From: Lachnospiraceae bacterium | Lineage (GTDB): Bacteria; Bacillota; Clostridia; Lachnospirales; Lachnospiraceae | Length of the DNA stretch: 35,057 bases | Direction of reading: 5' to 3' | NCBI GenBank assembly: GCA_022796475.1 | Contig: JAAWIS010000033.1 | Span: forward strand, 1-35,057 | Part shown: positions 23,504 to 32,763 of the stretch, in pieces | Numbering within the stretch: position 1 is the stretch's first letter | How the letters are laid out: each line of letters begins with the position of its first letter | The notes under the pieces: generated by a model | Told to the model about the DNA's origin: nothing | What the model saw: only the letters and a program-made list of their open reading frames with translations | The model's database searches: none | Translations under genes and position numbers: made by a program

Positions 23504-24358
23504 ATGACAACAATACAATGGTATCCAGGTCATATGACGAAGGCAAAACGTGCCATGAAAGAAGATATCCGGCTGGTAGATTTAATTATTGAGCTGCTCG
23601 ATGCAAGAGCGCCGCTATCAAGCAGGAATCCGGATATTGATGATTTGGGAAAAGGGAAAGCAAGACTGATCCTTTTAAATAAGTCGGATTTGGCAGATGA
23701 GAGGGAAAATGAAAGCTGGATTGCTTATTTTTCCGGACTTGGTTATCAAACGGTTAAAATGAACTGCCGCACTGGGGCAGGCCTAAAGCAGATTAACGGA
23801 GCTGTTTTGGAAGCCTGCAGGGAAAAACTGGAGCGGGATAAACGAAAAGGGATTTTGAACCGCCCAATCCGTGCTATGGTAGTGGGAATCCCCAATGTAG
23901 GAAAATCCACCTTTATCAACGCATTTGCAGGAAAAGCCTGCGCAAAAACAGGAAACCGGCCAGGGGTAACGAAAGGCAACCAGTGGATCAAACTGAATAA
24001 AAATCTGGAACTTTTGGATACTCCCGGAATTTTATGGCCCAGGTTTGAGGATCAGGAAGTAGGACTTAAGCTGGCATTTATCGGTTCTATTAATGACGAA
24101 ATATTAAATAAGGAAGAATTAGCTCTCAGCCTGATTCAATTTTTGCTGGAGCAATATCCAGGCGTATTGAAAGAACGATATCAAACAGAGGAACAGCAGC
24201 CGATTTTCGTATTTCAGCAGATAGCAAAAATAAGAGGCTGTTTAAAAAAAGGCGGCGAGTATGATTTAAGCCGCGCTGCCAATCTGTTTTTTGACGATTT
24301 CCGCAGCGGAAAGCTGGGGCGGATTACTTTAGAGCAGCCAGTGCAGGTACAGCAGTAA
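23504..24358 (+). CDS. rbgA: Ribosome biogenesis GTPase RbgA (YlqF)
   Basis: A 284-residue circularly permuted GTPase needed for late 50S subunit assembly. The motif order is permuted as expected: G4 NKSD (59-62) first, then P-loop GIPNVGKS (128-135), and G3 DTPG further on. The N-terminus IQWYPGHMTKAKRAM is diagnostic. The C-terminal ANTAR-like helical domain binds rRNA. Standard position between lepB and rnhB. Confidence 0.97.
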   Translation: MTTIQWYPGHMTKAKRAMKEDIRLVDLIIELLDARAPLSSRNPDIDDLGKGKARLILLNKSDLADERENESWIAYFSGLGYQTVKMNCRTGAGLKQINGAVLEACREKLERDKRKGILNRPIRAMVVGIPNVGKSTFINAFAGKACAKTGNRPGVTKGNQWIKLNKNLELLDTPGILWPRFEDQEVGLKLAFIGSINDEILNKEELALSLIQFLLEQYPGVLKERYQTEEQQPIFVFQQIAKIRGCLKKGGEYDLSRAANLFFDDFRSGKLGRITLEQPVQVQQ

Positions 24359-24391
24359 GAACCAGAATTACAAAAAGAGAAGGAGCGGATT

Positions 24392-25057
24392 ATGGCAAAG
24401 AAACTAACCGGGGAACGTTTAGAACAGGAACTGGCTCGTTTGGATGGAATGCTGGAATTTGAGCGGCAGTATGGATGGGCTTCGGGGATCTGCGGGATCG
24501 ATGAAGCAGGAAGAGGCCCGTTAGCTGGTCCTGTAGTGGCAGGCGCAGTGATACTTCCAAAGGATTGTAAGATTTTGTATTTAAATGATTCAAAAAAGCT
24601 TTCAGAAAAGCGAAGAGAAGAATTGTTTCTGGAAATACAGGATAAAGCAGTTTCTTATGCAGCAGGAATTGTAAGTCCCGGAGAGATTGATGCCATTAAT
24701 ATTCTTCAGGCCACATATGAAGCCATGAGGCAGGCCGTTAGGAAACTTAGCCAAGTACCAGATGTTTTGCTGAATGACGCCGTTGAAATCCCAGGACTTT
24801 CTATGAAACAGGTTAAGATTATACATGGAGATGCAAAAAGTTTATCTATTGCAGCGGCAAGTGTGTTAGCAAAGGTTACCAGAGATCATATGATGATGGA
24901 ATATGATGTGATTTACCCGGAGTACGGGTTTGCAAAACATAAAGGTTATGGAACAAAAGCCCATATCCAGGCATTAAAAGATCATGGCCCTTGTCCAATT
25001 CACAGGAAAACCTTTATCGGAAAGTTTGTCAGGGAAGAAAAGGAAAATGAAATATGA
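24392..25057 (+). CDS. rnhB: Ribonuclease HII
   Basis: A 221-residue enzyme that nicks RNA in RNA-DNA hybrids, including single misincorporated ribonucleotides. Active-site DEAGRG at residues 37-42 in GICGIDEAGRGPLAGPVVAG; also LNDSKKLSEKRREEL and GDAKSLSIAAASVLAKVTRD. AAGGAG ribosome site before ATG 24392. Its last codons overlap the yraN start (ATGA), so the two are translationally coupled. Confidence 0.97.
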   Translation: MAKKLTGERLEQELARLDGMLEFERQYGWASGICGIDEAGRGPLAGPVVAGAVILPKDCKILYLNDSKKLSEKRREELFLEIQDKAVSYAAGIVSPGEIDAINILQATYEAMRQAVRKLSQVPDVLLNDAVEIPGLSMKQVKIIHGDAKSLSIAAASVLAKVTRDHMMMEYDVIYPEYGFAKHKGYGTKAHIQALKDHGPCPIHRKTFIGKFVREEKENEI

Positions 25058-25407
25058 ATAAACGGCAGATTGGCCGTATCGGGGAAGATAAAGCAGCCGC
25101 TTACTTAACAGAGAGGGGCTATCAGATATTAGAACAGAATTACCGGTGCCGTCTGGGAGAAATTGACTTAATTGCGAAAGACGGCAGATTTCTGGTATTT
25201 ATAGAAGTAAAATACCGGACTAGCCAGAGATACGGTGATCCGGCAGAGGCAGTAGATTCCAAAAAACAATTTAAAATTTACCAGGCAGCCAGATATTATC
25301 TGTATCAGCATGGATACAGCCAGGATCAGCCCTGCCGGTTTGATGTTGCCGCTGTTTATGGAAATGGAAGGATCCGTTACATAAAATATGCATTTGGAAA
25401 TGAATAA
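25054..25407 (+). CDS. YraN family (UPF0102) endonuclease-fold protein
   Basis: A 117-residue protein of the UPF0102/YraN family with a PD-(D/E)XK-like core: GRIGEDKAAAYLTERGYQIL, then LGEIDLIAKDG and FIEVKYRTS carrying the putative metal ligands (Asp in IDLI, Glu-X-Lys in EVK). Biological role is not established in Firmicutes. Overlaps rnhB by 4 bp and is followed closely by pgeF. Confidence 0.93.
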   Translation: MNKRQIGRIGEDKAAAYLTERGYQILEQNYRCRLGEIDLIAKDGRFLVFIEVKYRTSQRYGDPAEAVDSKKQFKIYQAARYYLYQHGYSQDQPCRFDVAAVYGNGRIRYIKYAFGNE

Positions 25408-25447
25408 GAGAAAAGCCGGATCAAAAGAACGATATGGGAGGAAACCA

Positions 25448-26320
25448 ATGGAACAAATTAATTGGAATTATTCGGATCACCGGAATGTTTTTCGAACAGT
25501 TCAGGACAGGAAGGCTCCTTACCTTTCCTTTCGGGTATTGGAAGAAATACCTTTTGCAGTCAATGGCTTCTCCACCCGCATGGGAGGAGCCAGCACAGGA
25601 AAGTTCACTTCTATGAATTTTTCCTACAGCAGACAGGATGATCCGGCTAATGTGCTGGAAAATTATACCCGCATGGCAGATTCCCTTGGGGTATGCAGGG
25701 ATCAGATGGTCGTTTCCTGGCAGACTCACACTACAAATATACGTCTGGTAACAGAAGAAGATGCTGGAAAAGGAGTGATCCGGGATCGGGATTACCATGA
25801 TATAGATGGACTAATCTGCAACATTCCAGGGATTACCCTGGTAACATTTTACGCCGACTGCGTACCGCTTTACTTTGTGGATTCCAGAAACCATGCCGTA
25901 GGGCTAAGCCATTCCGGATGGCGTGGGACGGTAAACCGCATGGGGCAGAGCACATTAGATGCAATGAGGGATGCCTTTGGAACCCGTCCGGAAGATATAA
26001 CAGCATGTATCGGCCCTAGCATCTGCAAAAATTGTTTTGAAGTAGGAGAAGAAGTAGTAGAATCCTTTCAGAAATCGTTTTCCCAAAAACACTGGGATCT
26101 GCTTTGGTCGAAAGGCCAGAAGCCAGGAAAATATCAGCTTGATTTATGGAAGGCAAATGAAATCATATTAAGAGAAGCCGGAGTTTTAGCTGACCAGATA
26201 ACCGTTACCAATATCTGCACTCTCTGTAATCACCAGTACCTGTTCTCACACCGGAAATGCGGAGAAAACAGGGGGAATTTAGCAGCTTTTCTGGGAATAC
26301 GTGCAAATCCTTTTGAGTAG
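25448..26320 (+). CDS. pgeF: Peptidoglycan editing factor PgeF / multicopper-type laccase-domain protein
   Basis: A 290-residue protein of the YfiH/YlmD/LACC1 family. Conserved parts: NGFSTRMGGAS, VVSWQTHTTN, LVTFYADCVPLYF, LSHSGWRGTVNRMG, and C-terminal NICTLCNHQYLFSHRKCGE. His and Cys of these segments build the zinc site. Family members remove wrong amino acids from peptidoglycan precursors or act on purine nucleosides; which activity applies here is unknown. ATG 25448 with GGGAGG upstream is chosen over an in-frame start at 25388 that overlaps yraN and lacks a ribosome site. Confidence 0.9.
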   Translation: MEQINWNYSDHRNVFRTVQDRKAPYLSFRVLEEIPFAVNGFSTRMGGASTGKFTSMNFSYSRQDDPANVLENYTRMADSLGVCRDQMVVSWQTHTTNIRLVTEEDAGKGVIRDRDYHDIDGLICNIPGITLVTFYADCVPLYFVDSRNHAVGLSHSGWRGTVNRMGQSTLDAMRDAFGTRPEDITACIGPSICKNCFEVGEEVVESFQKSFSQKHWDLLWSKGQKPGKYQLDLWKANEIILREAGVLADQITVTNICTLCNHQYLFSHRKCGENRGNLAAFLGIRANPFE

Positions 26321-26509
26321 TTGAAATTGTTAAAAATCAAATGTTTGCGGCAATCATTAAGGAAGTAATTTTAGATTAGGCGGTAACGTTCCGATATAAA
26401 CAGTATTGCCAGGCACAAGCCCTTTTTCTCAAAACAAACTTATTAACAAAGCATAGAAGTAGCCATTGAGTTCGATTGATTCGTGTAAATGAACATGAGG
26501 AGAGATAGG

Positions 26510-27648
26510 ATGTTAGAAAAAATTATTGAACTCACAAATTTGTATATAGACAATATGCCTAAAGCTGAAAGAAATATGGGCAGTTTTTTACAAGTATGGA
26601 AACCGCAAGGTTTATGACAAATTTATATGAAATACCGATTGGAAAATCGTGTGTAACAGTTTTAGATGCTGGTGCCGGATCTGGTATATTATCGTGTGCT
26701 TTTATTGAATGGGCAGAGCAGTTCAATACTATAACAGAAATTGAATTGACATGTTATGAAAATGATAAAAATGTGTTAGAACTCTTAAAGGAAAATCTGG
26801 AATATTGCAAAGAGCATTCAACAAAAAAGGTTAAATATCGTATTCGGACAGAGAATTATATTACAAGTCAGTATCTAGATTTTAATTGTATGATAGGGGG
26901 AGATTTTAATCCTCCTAAATTTGATTATGTAATTGGAAATCCGCCATATATGAAAATACCGAAAAATGCGCCAGAAGCAACAGCTATGCCAGAAGTTTGT
27001 TATGGTGCGCCTAATCTGTATTTTATTTTTGCGGCTATGGGGCTTTTTAATTTGAATGATGGTGGAGAAATGGTCTATATCATGCCTCGTTCATGGACAT
27101 CGGGTGCGTATTTTAAACGGTTTCGACAGTATTTTTTGACAGAGGGTAAATTACAGCATATTCACTTATTTGTGAGCCGGGATAAAGTTTTTGATAAAGA
27201 AGCTGTTTTACAAGAAACGATCATTATAAAGGTCAAAAAGACGAATATAACTCCAGTGCAGGTAAAAATTACTTCATCGAAAACCAGCAAAGATTTTGAT
27301 GGATTAACTTCTCTGACTGTGCCATATAGCCTTGTTGTTTCTGGAGAAGATTATTATGTGTATTTAGTAACAGATGAAGAAGAAGTATCCGTGCTGGAAA
27401 GATTACATCAGTTTAATCAAACGTTGCCAGACATTGGTGTAAAAATGAAAACGGGATTAACTGTAGACTTTAGAAACCGAGATATTCTTCGTGATGAAGA
27501 GGAAGATGGAGCAATTCCATTATTTTATTCTCATCACATTAAACAGGGAAAGGTACAGTTCCCTATTCAGAAAGAGAATGAATATGTGGTAACAGAGCAA
27601 CGGGGACTTATGCAGGATAATAGAAATTATATAAGTATTGTCATTTAA
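26510..27648 (+). pseudogene. Type II adenine-N6 methyltransferase (BsuBI/PstI, Eco57I-like), frame-shifted and truncated
   Basis: The frame from ATG 26510 (GAGGAGAGATAGG upstream) encodes MLEKIIELTNLYIDNMPKAE but stops at a TGA after 35 codons. Around 26577-26581 the homologous reading moves to the frame open to 27648 (GQFFTSMETARFM); one missing base explains this. The long part contains AdoMet motif I (VLDAGAGSGIL) and catalytic NPPY (VIGNPPYMKIP). The C-terminus ends abruptly at DNRNYISIVI, well short of the ~500 residues of BsuBI/PstI methylases. No partner endonuclease is present. The region is visibly more AT-rich than its neighbours, suggesting acquisition and then decay. An internal start at 26596 could still make a protein, but it would lack the N-terminus. 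Confidence 0.85.
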
Positions 27649-27674
27649 AAACCATAATACCAGCCATTCAGCAG

Positions 27675-27714
27675 CGTAGGGAGGGGTTCCTTTTGTGTTA
27701 TGCCCCTCCCTACG
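27675..27714. repeat. 12-bp perfect inverted repeat beside the methylase remnant
   Basis: CGTAGGGAGGGG (27675-27686) and CCCCTCCCTACG (27703-27714) with a 16-nt loop. It lies between the truncated methylase and the end of prs. It may be a bidirectional terminator for convergent genes or part of a mobile intergenic repeat that cut off the methylase. Confidence 0.6.
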
Positions 27715-27866
27715 GTGACGTTTCGCATCCTTTGCATCTTTCTTTGCGGAGCTTTCGAATTCTGCCCGCCTCTGCAGACGCTGCATCATTATAAAACATA
27801 AATTCCGGCACATAAAGTCCAAATGCCAGGTGGTCAGCACAAACAGCAGGCAGCTATGCAAAACTT

Positions 27867-29075
27867 TTACCGGATCACTTCAAAATACTCATAACCATCC
27901 GAATGGTATTTTCGGATTAATTTCTGGATTTTTTCTGTAGGCGACAATGCCTGTCCGATAGGCACATCATGATTGAAGGAATTGATAATAGCGGCAACAT
28001 ATTTGCTCATATCCGCTTCAATATACCAGGAACGTTTTAAAAGGGCTTCCGGCCGGTAACTTAAATTGGTGGTAATCACATAATCAATATATGCCTTCTC
28101 ATAAAATTCATCAAATTTTTCCAATCCGCTGGTAAACAATCCAAAGGTACAGCATACAATCACTTTGGAGGCCTTCCGTTCCTTTAATTCCCGGGCGGTA
28201 TCCAGCATACTTTCTCCGGAGGAAATCATATCATCAATGATCAGTACCGTTTTCCCTTCCACTGAGGTTCCAAGGAATTCATGAGCCACAATGGGATTTC
28301 TGCCATTTACAATTTTAGAATAGTCCCGGCGTTTATAAAACATGCCCATATCAACACCGAGAATATTTGCCAGATAAACAGCACGGTTCATAGCGCCCTC
28401 ATCAGGACTGATAATCATTAAGTGATCCTTATCAATCTTCAGATCTTTATCATGGCGGAACAGTGCTTTAACAAACTGGTATGTAGGCATAAAATTATCA
28501 AAACCGCTTAAGGGAATGGCATTCTGCACACGGGGATCATGGGCATCGAAGGTGATAATATTGCTGACGCCCATATTAATGAGTTCCTGAAGAGCCATAG
28601 CACAGTCTAACGATTCCCGGTTAGTCCGCTTATGCTGGCGGCTCTCATAGAGAAAAGGCATAATAACATTTACCCGGTGGGCAGTAGCCTGACATGCGCC
28701 TATAATCCGTTTTAAATCCTGATAATGGTCATCTGGCGACATATAATTTGTATGGCCGCCGATTTTGTAAGTCAAACTGTGGTTTGTGACATCTACCATA
28801 GCAAATATATCGGCCCCCCGAACCGATTCGTTTACAATGGCTTTTGCTTCGCCGCTGCCAAAGCGAGGGCACCTGCATTTTAATAAATAGGAATCCACAT
28901 CATAACCTCTGTAGTGAAGGTCGGCCTGCCTGCGGATCAGCTCTTCTGTATCATTGCGGCGGAATTTTACCACATGATCATTAACTTTCTGTGCAAAAGA
29001 AGTAATGCTTTCAAGTGCTGCAATTTTTAAAGGTGCTACTGGGAGTGAATCATTAAATACATAACTGTTTGCCAC
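27867..29075 (-). CDS. prs: Ribose-phosphate pyrophosphokinase (PRPP synthetase), long form
   Basis: A 402-residue PRPP synthetase making 5-phosphoribosyl-1-pyrophosphate for purine, pyrimidine, His and Trp synthesis. The PRPP-binding loop is VLIIDDMISSGESMLDTA; the canonical enzyme has a DDMIDTGGT-type loop. Other matches are the FDAHDPRVQNAIP segment and the ISPDEGAMNRA segment. It is some 80-90 residues longer than standard Prs (about 315), with extra N-terminal sequence and a C-terminal extension. The start is GTG at 29075, with GGAGG at 29085-29089 on the plus-strand coordinates. It is monocistronic between convergent and divergent neighbours. Confidence 0.9.
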   Translation of the reverse strand: MANSYVFNDSLPVAPLKIAALESITSFAQKVNDHVVKFRRNDTEELIRRQADLHYRGYDVDSYLLKCRCPRFGSGEAKAIVNESVRGADIFAMVDVTNHSLTYKIGGHTNYMSPDDHYQDLKRIIGACQATAHRVNVIMPFLYESRQHKRTNRESLDCAMALQELINMGVSNIITFDAHDPRVQNAIPLSGFDNFMPTYQFVKALFRHDKDLKIDKDHLMIISPDEGAMNRAVYLANILGVDMGMFYKRRDYSKIVNGRNPIVAHEFLGTSVEGKTVLIIDDMISSGESMLDTARELKERKASKVIVCCTFGLFTSGLEKFDEFYEKAYIDYVITTNLSYRPEALLKRSWYIEADMSKYVAAIINSFNHDVPIGQALSPTEKIQKLIRKYHSDGYEYFEVIR

Positions 29076-29124
29076 GCAACTTATCCTCCGTTCCTCTTGG
29101 CTAAATTATTGTCCCTACTTAAAT

Positions 29125-29154
29125 TTTATATCATTTTTCGTCAATTCTCGTCAA
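29125..29154 (-). promoter_or_regulatory. Promoter of prs
   Basis: On the minus strand: TTGACG (29154-29149), 18-bp spacer, TATAAA (29130-29125), about 50 bp upstream of the GTG start. A second TTGACG lies 12 bp downstream of the first. Confidence 0.55.
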
Positions 29155-29259
29155 TAGCTATCACAGATATTTTTGCTTTTGATGATGAAAACCTGTTTTT
29201 CTAAATTTCCCTTATTTTAAACAGATCGTAAATAAACAGGTCATAAATTCAACTCAGCC

Positions 29260-29288
29260 TTTACAAAGAAAGGCAATATTGATATGAT
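29260..29288 (+). promoter_or_regulatory. Promoter of the DUF512-der-plsY-gpsA operon
   Basis: TTTACA (29260-29265), 17-bp spacer, TATGAT (29283-29288). Transcription would start near 29295, about 24 nt before the ATG at 29319. Confidence 0.7.
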
Positions 29289-29318
29289 AAAGAAAGATAA
29301 AAGGAAAGGCAGAAGGGT

Positions 29319-30719
29319 ATGAGGACAAAGGAACGGGGACATAAGATTACAGCAATCGAACCAGGCTCTATTGCAGAAGAGCTGGAATTAGAGCCCGGGG
29401 ATCTGGTAGTAACCATTAATGGCCATGAAATAGAGGACATTTTTGATTATGAATATTATGTGGACAGCCCCTCTATGCTGATGGTAGTAAACAAAGCAAA
29501 CGGAGAAGAGTGGGAGCTGGATATTGAACATGACTATGAGGACTTGGGGATTACGTTTGAAAACGGACTGATGAGCGAATATCGTTCCTGTTCCAACCAG
29601 TGTATTTTCTGCTTTATTGATCAGATGCCTCCCGGGATGCGGGAAACGCTGTATTTTAAGGATGATGATTCCAGGCTTTCATTTCTTCAGGGAAATTATA
29701 TTACCTTGACTAATATGAAGAAAAAGGATATTGATCGGATTATCCGGTTCCATCTGTCGCCAATCAATATATCCGTCCATACCACCAATCCTGATCTTCG
29801 GTGCAGTATGCTTCATAACCGATTTGCAGGGCAGGTTTTGGCCATGATTGACCGGCTGTGGGAGGCAAAAACGCCTATGAACGGCCAGATTGTTCTTTGC
29901 AAAGGAATCAATGACGGGGAAGAGCTGGAGAGAACCATTAGGGATTTGACAAAATATATTCCTTATATGGAAAGCGTTTCCGTGGTTCCTGTGGGCCTGA
30001 CTAAGTTTCGTGAAGGCCTGTTTCCATTAGAACCCTTTACCGGCGAAGATGCAAGAAAGGTGATTTCCCAGATTGAACAGTGGCAGAAAAGGCTGTATCC
30101 GGAATTCGGAACCCATTTTATCCATGCCAGTGATGAATTTTACCTTTTGGCCGGGCTGCCCCTGCCGGAAGCAGATCGGTATGACGGGTATTTGCAGTTG
30201 GAAAATGGGGTAGGGATGCTCAGGCTTTTCCAGGAAGAGATTTTGGATGCCCTAAACAAGGCAGAAAGCTATCAAACACATGAAACAGATAGGGATGATA
30301 AGTGTGAAATTGAAGAAGAAATTTCTATTGCAACCGGATTCTCAGCTTACGAATCTTTAAAAACCTATATTGGCTGGGTTTCAGAGCGGTTTCCCAACCG
30401 GAAAATCCATCTGTATCCCATCAAAAACGAATTTTTCGGACATCAGATTACCGTAACCGGGCTGCTTACCGGGCAGGACTTAATGAAACAGTTAAAGGGA
30501 AAAACACTTGGCACCCGGCTGCTTCTTTCTGCAAATATGTTCCGCAGCGGAGAAGACGTTTTACTGGACGATATAACGAAAGCAGATCTGGAAAATGCTT
30601 TACAAGTTCCGGTGAATATTGTAAAATCAAGCGGATATGATTTTATCAATGCCTTATTATTTCCGGTAACAGACAACGATTCAAAGCATCAGGAATATGA
30701 GGTTCCTGATGAAGGATAA
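29319..30719 (+). CDS. DUF512 family PDZ/radical-SAM protein
   Basis: 466 residues. The N-terminal PDZ-like part (about 1-45: ITAIEPGSIAEELELEPGDL) is followed by a radical-SAM-like core with a cysteine cluster at Cys91, Cys95 and Cys98 (CSNQCIFCFIDQMP). This spacing is the CX3CX2C that binds a 4Fe-4S cluster. The DUF512 domain occupies the C-terminal half. The substrate and reaction are unknown. It lies 21 bp upstream of der, an arrangement common in Clostridia, which hints at a role in ribosome assembly or translation. Ribosome site AGAAGGG is weak. Confidence 0.9.
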   Translation: MRTKERGHKITAIEPGSIAEELELEPGDLVVTINGHEIEDIFDYEYYVDSPSMLMVVNKANGEEWELDIEHDYEDLGITFENGLMSEYRSCSNQCIFCFIDQMPPGMRETLYFKDDDSRLSFLQGNYITLTNMKKKDIDRIIRFHLSPINISVHTTNPDLRCSMLHNRFAGQVLAMIDRLWEAKTPMNGQIVLCKGINDGEELERTIRDLTKYIPYMESVSVVPVGLTKFREGLFPLEPFTGEDARKVISQIEQWQKRLYPEFGTHFIHASDEFYLLAGLPLPEADRYDGYLQLENGVGMLRLFQEEILDALNKAESYQTHETDRDDKCEIEEEISIATGFSAYESLKTYIGWVSERFPNRKIHLYPIKNEFFGHQITVTGLLTGQDLMKQLKGKTLGTRLLLSANMFRSGEDVLLDDITKADLENALQVPVNIVKSSGYDFINALLFPVTDNDSKHQEYEVPDEG

Positions 30720-30740
30720 GAAACATATGGAGGGAATCGA

Positions 30741-32069
30741 ATGAGTAAACCAGTAGTAGCGATTGTGGGCAGGCCCAATGTGGGAAAGTCTACCTTGTTT
30801 AATGTTTTGGCAGGGAGTGCCATCTCCATTGTAAAAGATACACCAGGCGTTACCCGTGATCGGATTTATGCAGACTGCAACTGGCTGAACCGAAGTTTTA
30901 CTTTAATCGATACGGGAGGAATTGAACCGGACAGCAAAGATGTAATTCTTTCCCAGATGCGGGAGCAGGCAGAAATCGCAATCCAGACAGCAGATGTAAT
31001 TGTTTTTATTGTAGATGTCAGACAGGGAATGGTGGATGCCGATACAAAGGTAGCGGATATGCTTCGCAAATCCAGAAAACCAGTAGTACTGGCTGTCAAT
31101 AAAGTAGACAGCATTCAGAAATTTGGAAATGATGTCTACGAATTTTACAATCTGGGAATCGGAGATCCTATGGCAGTTTCTGCCGCATCCCGGCTGGGGC
31201 TTGGGGATCTGTTAGATGAGGTAGTAAAGCATTTTCCTGGAGAGTCCGCCCAGGAGGAAGAAGATGAGCGCCTGCGAATTGCTTTAGTTGGAAAACCAAA
31301 TGTAGGAAAATCTTCTATAATTAATAAACTTTTAGGGGAAAACAGGGTGCTTGTTTCCGATATTGCAGGAACGACAAGAGATGCCGTGGATACCGAAATT
31401 GTCCGGAACGGGACGGAGTATGTACTGATTGATACGGCAGGCCTTCGGCGTAAGAATAAAGTAAAAGAAGAGCTGGAACGTTACAGTATCATCCGTACTG
31501 TTACAGCAGTCGAGCGGGCAGATGTGGTGGTAGTGGTAATCGATGCGAAGGAAGGAGTTACGGAACAAGATGCCAAAATCGCCGGAATTGCCCATGAAAG
31601 AGGAAAAGGTATTATTGTAGCGGTAAATAAGTGGGATGCCATTGAAAAAAATGATAAAACAATTTATGAATATACCAGAAAACTGAAAGAAACCTTTTCT
31701 TTTATGCCCTATGCAGAATACCTCTTTATTTCAGCAGAAACGGGACAGCGGTTAAATAAGCTGTTTGAGCTGATTGATGTGGTTCGGGAAAACCAGACGC
31801 TTCGGGTTTCCACTGGAGTTTTAAATGAAATTATGACAGAGGCAGTTGCCATGCAGCAGCCACCTTCCGATAAGGGAAAACGGTTAAAGCTTTACTATAT
31901 TACCCAGGTAGCAGTAACACCTCCTACCTTCGTTGTATTTGTTAATGATAAGGAACTGATGCATTTTTCTTATACCCGTTATCTGGAAAATCAGATTCGG
32001 GATGCATTTGGATTTAAGGGCACCTCACTTAAGTTTATTATCCGTGAGAGAAAGGAAAAGGAACAGTAG
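30741..32069 (+). CDS. der: Ribosome assembly GTPase Der (EngA)
   Basis: 442 residues with two consecutive GTPase domains and a C-terminal KH-like domain, essential for 50S assembly. First P-loop GRPNVGKS at 10-17, with DTGG and NKVD following. Second P-loop GKPNVGKSS near residue 184-192, with DTAG and NKWD. Normal length. Strong GGAGGG ribosome site. Two bases separate it from plsY, so they form an operon. Confidence 0.98.
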   Translation: MSKPVVAIVGRPNVGKSTLFNVLAGSAISIVKDTPGVTRDRIYADCNWLNRSFTLIDTGGIEPDSKDVILSQMREQAEIAIQTADVIVFIVDVRQGMVDADTKVADMLRKSRKPVVLAVNKVDSIQKFGNDVYEFYNLGIGDPMAVSAASRLGLGDLLDEVVKHFPGESAQEEEDERLRIALVGKPNVGKSSIINKLLGENRVLVSDIAGTTRDAVDTEIVRNGTEYVLIDTAGLRRKNKVKEELERYSIIRTVTAVERADVVVVVIDAKEGVTEQDAKIAGIAHERGKGIIVAVNKWDAIEKNDKTIYEYTRKLKETFSFMPYAEYLFISAETGQRLNKLFELIDVVRENQTLRVSTGVLNEIMTEAVAMQQPPSDKGKRLKLYYITQVAVTPPTFVVFVNDKELMHFSYTRYLENQIRDAFGFKGTSLKFIIRERKEKEQ

Positions 32070-32071
32070 GT

Positions 32072-32707
32072 ATGGAACGGATTGGTTGTCTGGCAATTGG
32101 TTATATATGCGGCCTGTTACAGACCGGGTATTTTTATGGGAAAATGCATGGGATTGATATCCGCCAGCACGGAAGCGGAAATTCCGGAACGACGAATGCA
32201 CTGCGTGTTTTGGGAAAAAAGGCAGGCCTGATTGTTTTTATCGGAGATGTGCTGAAAGCTTTGATTCCCTGCCTTCTCACCCGGCTTTTTCTGGGAAATC
32301 GTCCAGAATATGAGGGAGTTGCATACCTTTATGCGCTGTATATGGGATTTGGTGTAATCTTAGGCCATAATTTCCCTTTTTATATGAATTTTAAGGGTGG
32401 AAAAGGAATCGCTGCTATGGCTGGTCTGATTGCCAGCCTGGACTGGAGGCTGATTCTGATCTGCGCGGCAGTCTTTTTAGGATCGGTTATCCTGACCCAT
32501 TATGTATCATTAGGTTCCATTCTGGTAGCGGTTACGTTCGTATTGGTAAATAGTTACCTGTCCTATCGGGGGGATTATGGGCTGTCAGATAATGTGATGA
32601 CAGAATTCAGGATTTTGCTTGGGATCATTGCGGTCATGGCGATTTGGCGCCACCGGGCGAATATTAAGCGGCTTTTGGCCGGAAATGAGAATAAATTAAA
32701 ATTATAG
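32072..32707 (+). CDS. plsY: Acyl-phosphate:glycerol-3-phosphate acyltransferase PlsY
   Basis: A 211-residue membrane enzyme with about five hydrophobic segments that puts the first acyl chain on glycerol-3-phosphate. Conserved motifs are HGSGNSGTTNALRVLGKKAG (near residue 33), the glycine-rich FKGGKGIA, and GHNFPFYMNF. It uses the G3P made by GpsA, encoded 56 bp downstream, so the operon carries two successive steps of phospholipid synthesis. Length is normal. Confidence 0.96.
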   Translation: MERIGCLAIGYICGLLQTGYFYGKMHGIDIRQHGSGNSGTTNALRVLGKKAGLIVFIGDVLKALIPCLLTRLFLGNRPEYEGVAYLYALYMGFGVILGHNFPFYMNFKGGKGIAAMAGLIASLDWRLILICAAVFLGSVILTHYVSLGSILVAVTFVLVNSYLSYRGDYGLSDNVMTEFRILLGIIAVMAIWRHRANIKRLLAGNENKLKL

Positions 32708-32763
32708 GCGCTTGCAGCGATGCAGCACAAGGCGTCCAAAGAAGCAAAGAAAGAAGGGCTGAA

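Noticed and set aside
27520-27861. 113-residue minus-strand ORF opposite the methylase end
   Set aside because: It overlaps the methylase on the other strand and the hairpin segment, is low-complexity Lys/Arg-rich, and has no good ribosome site or recognisable family.
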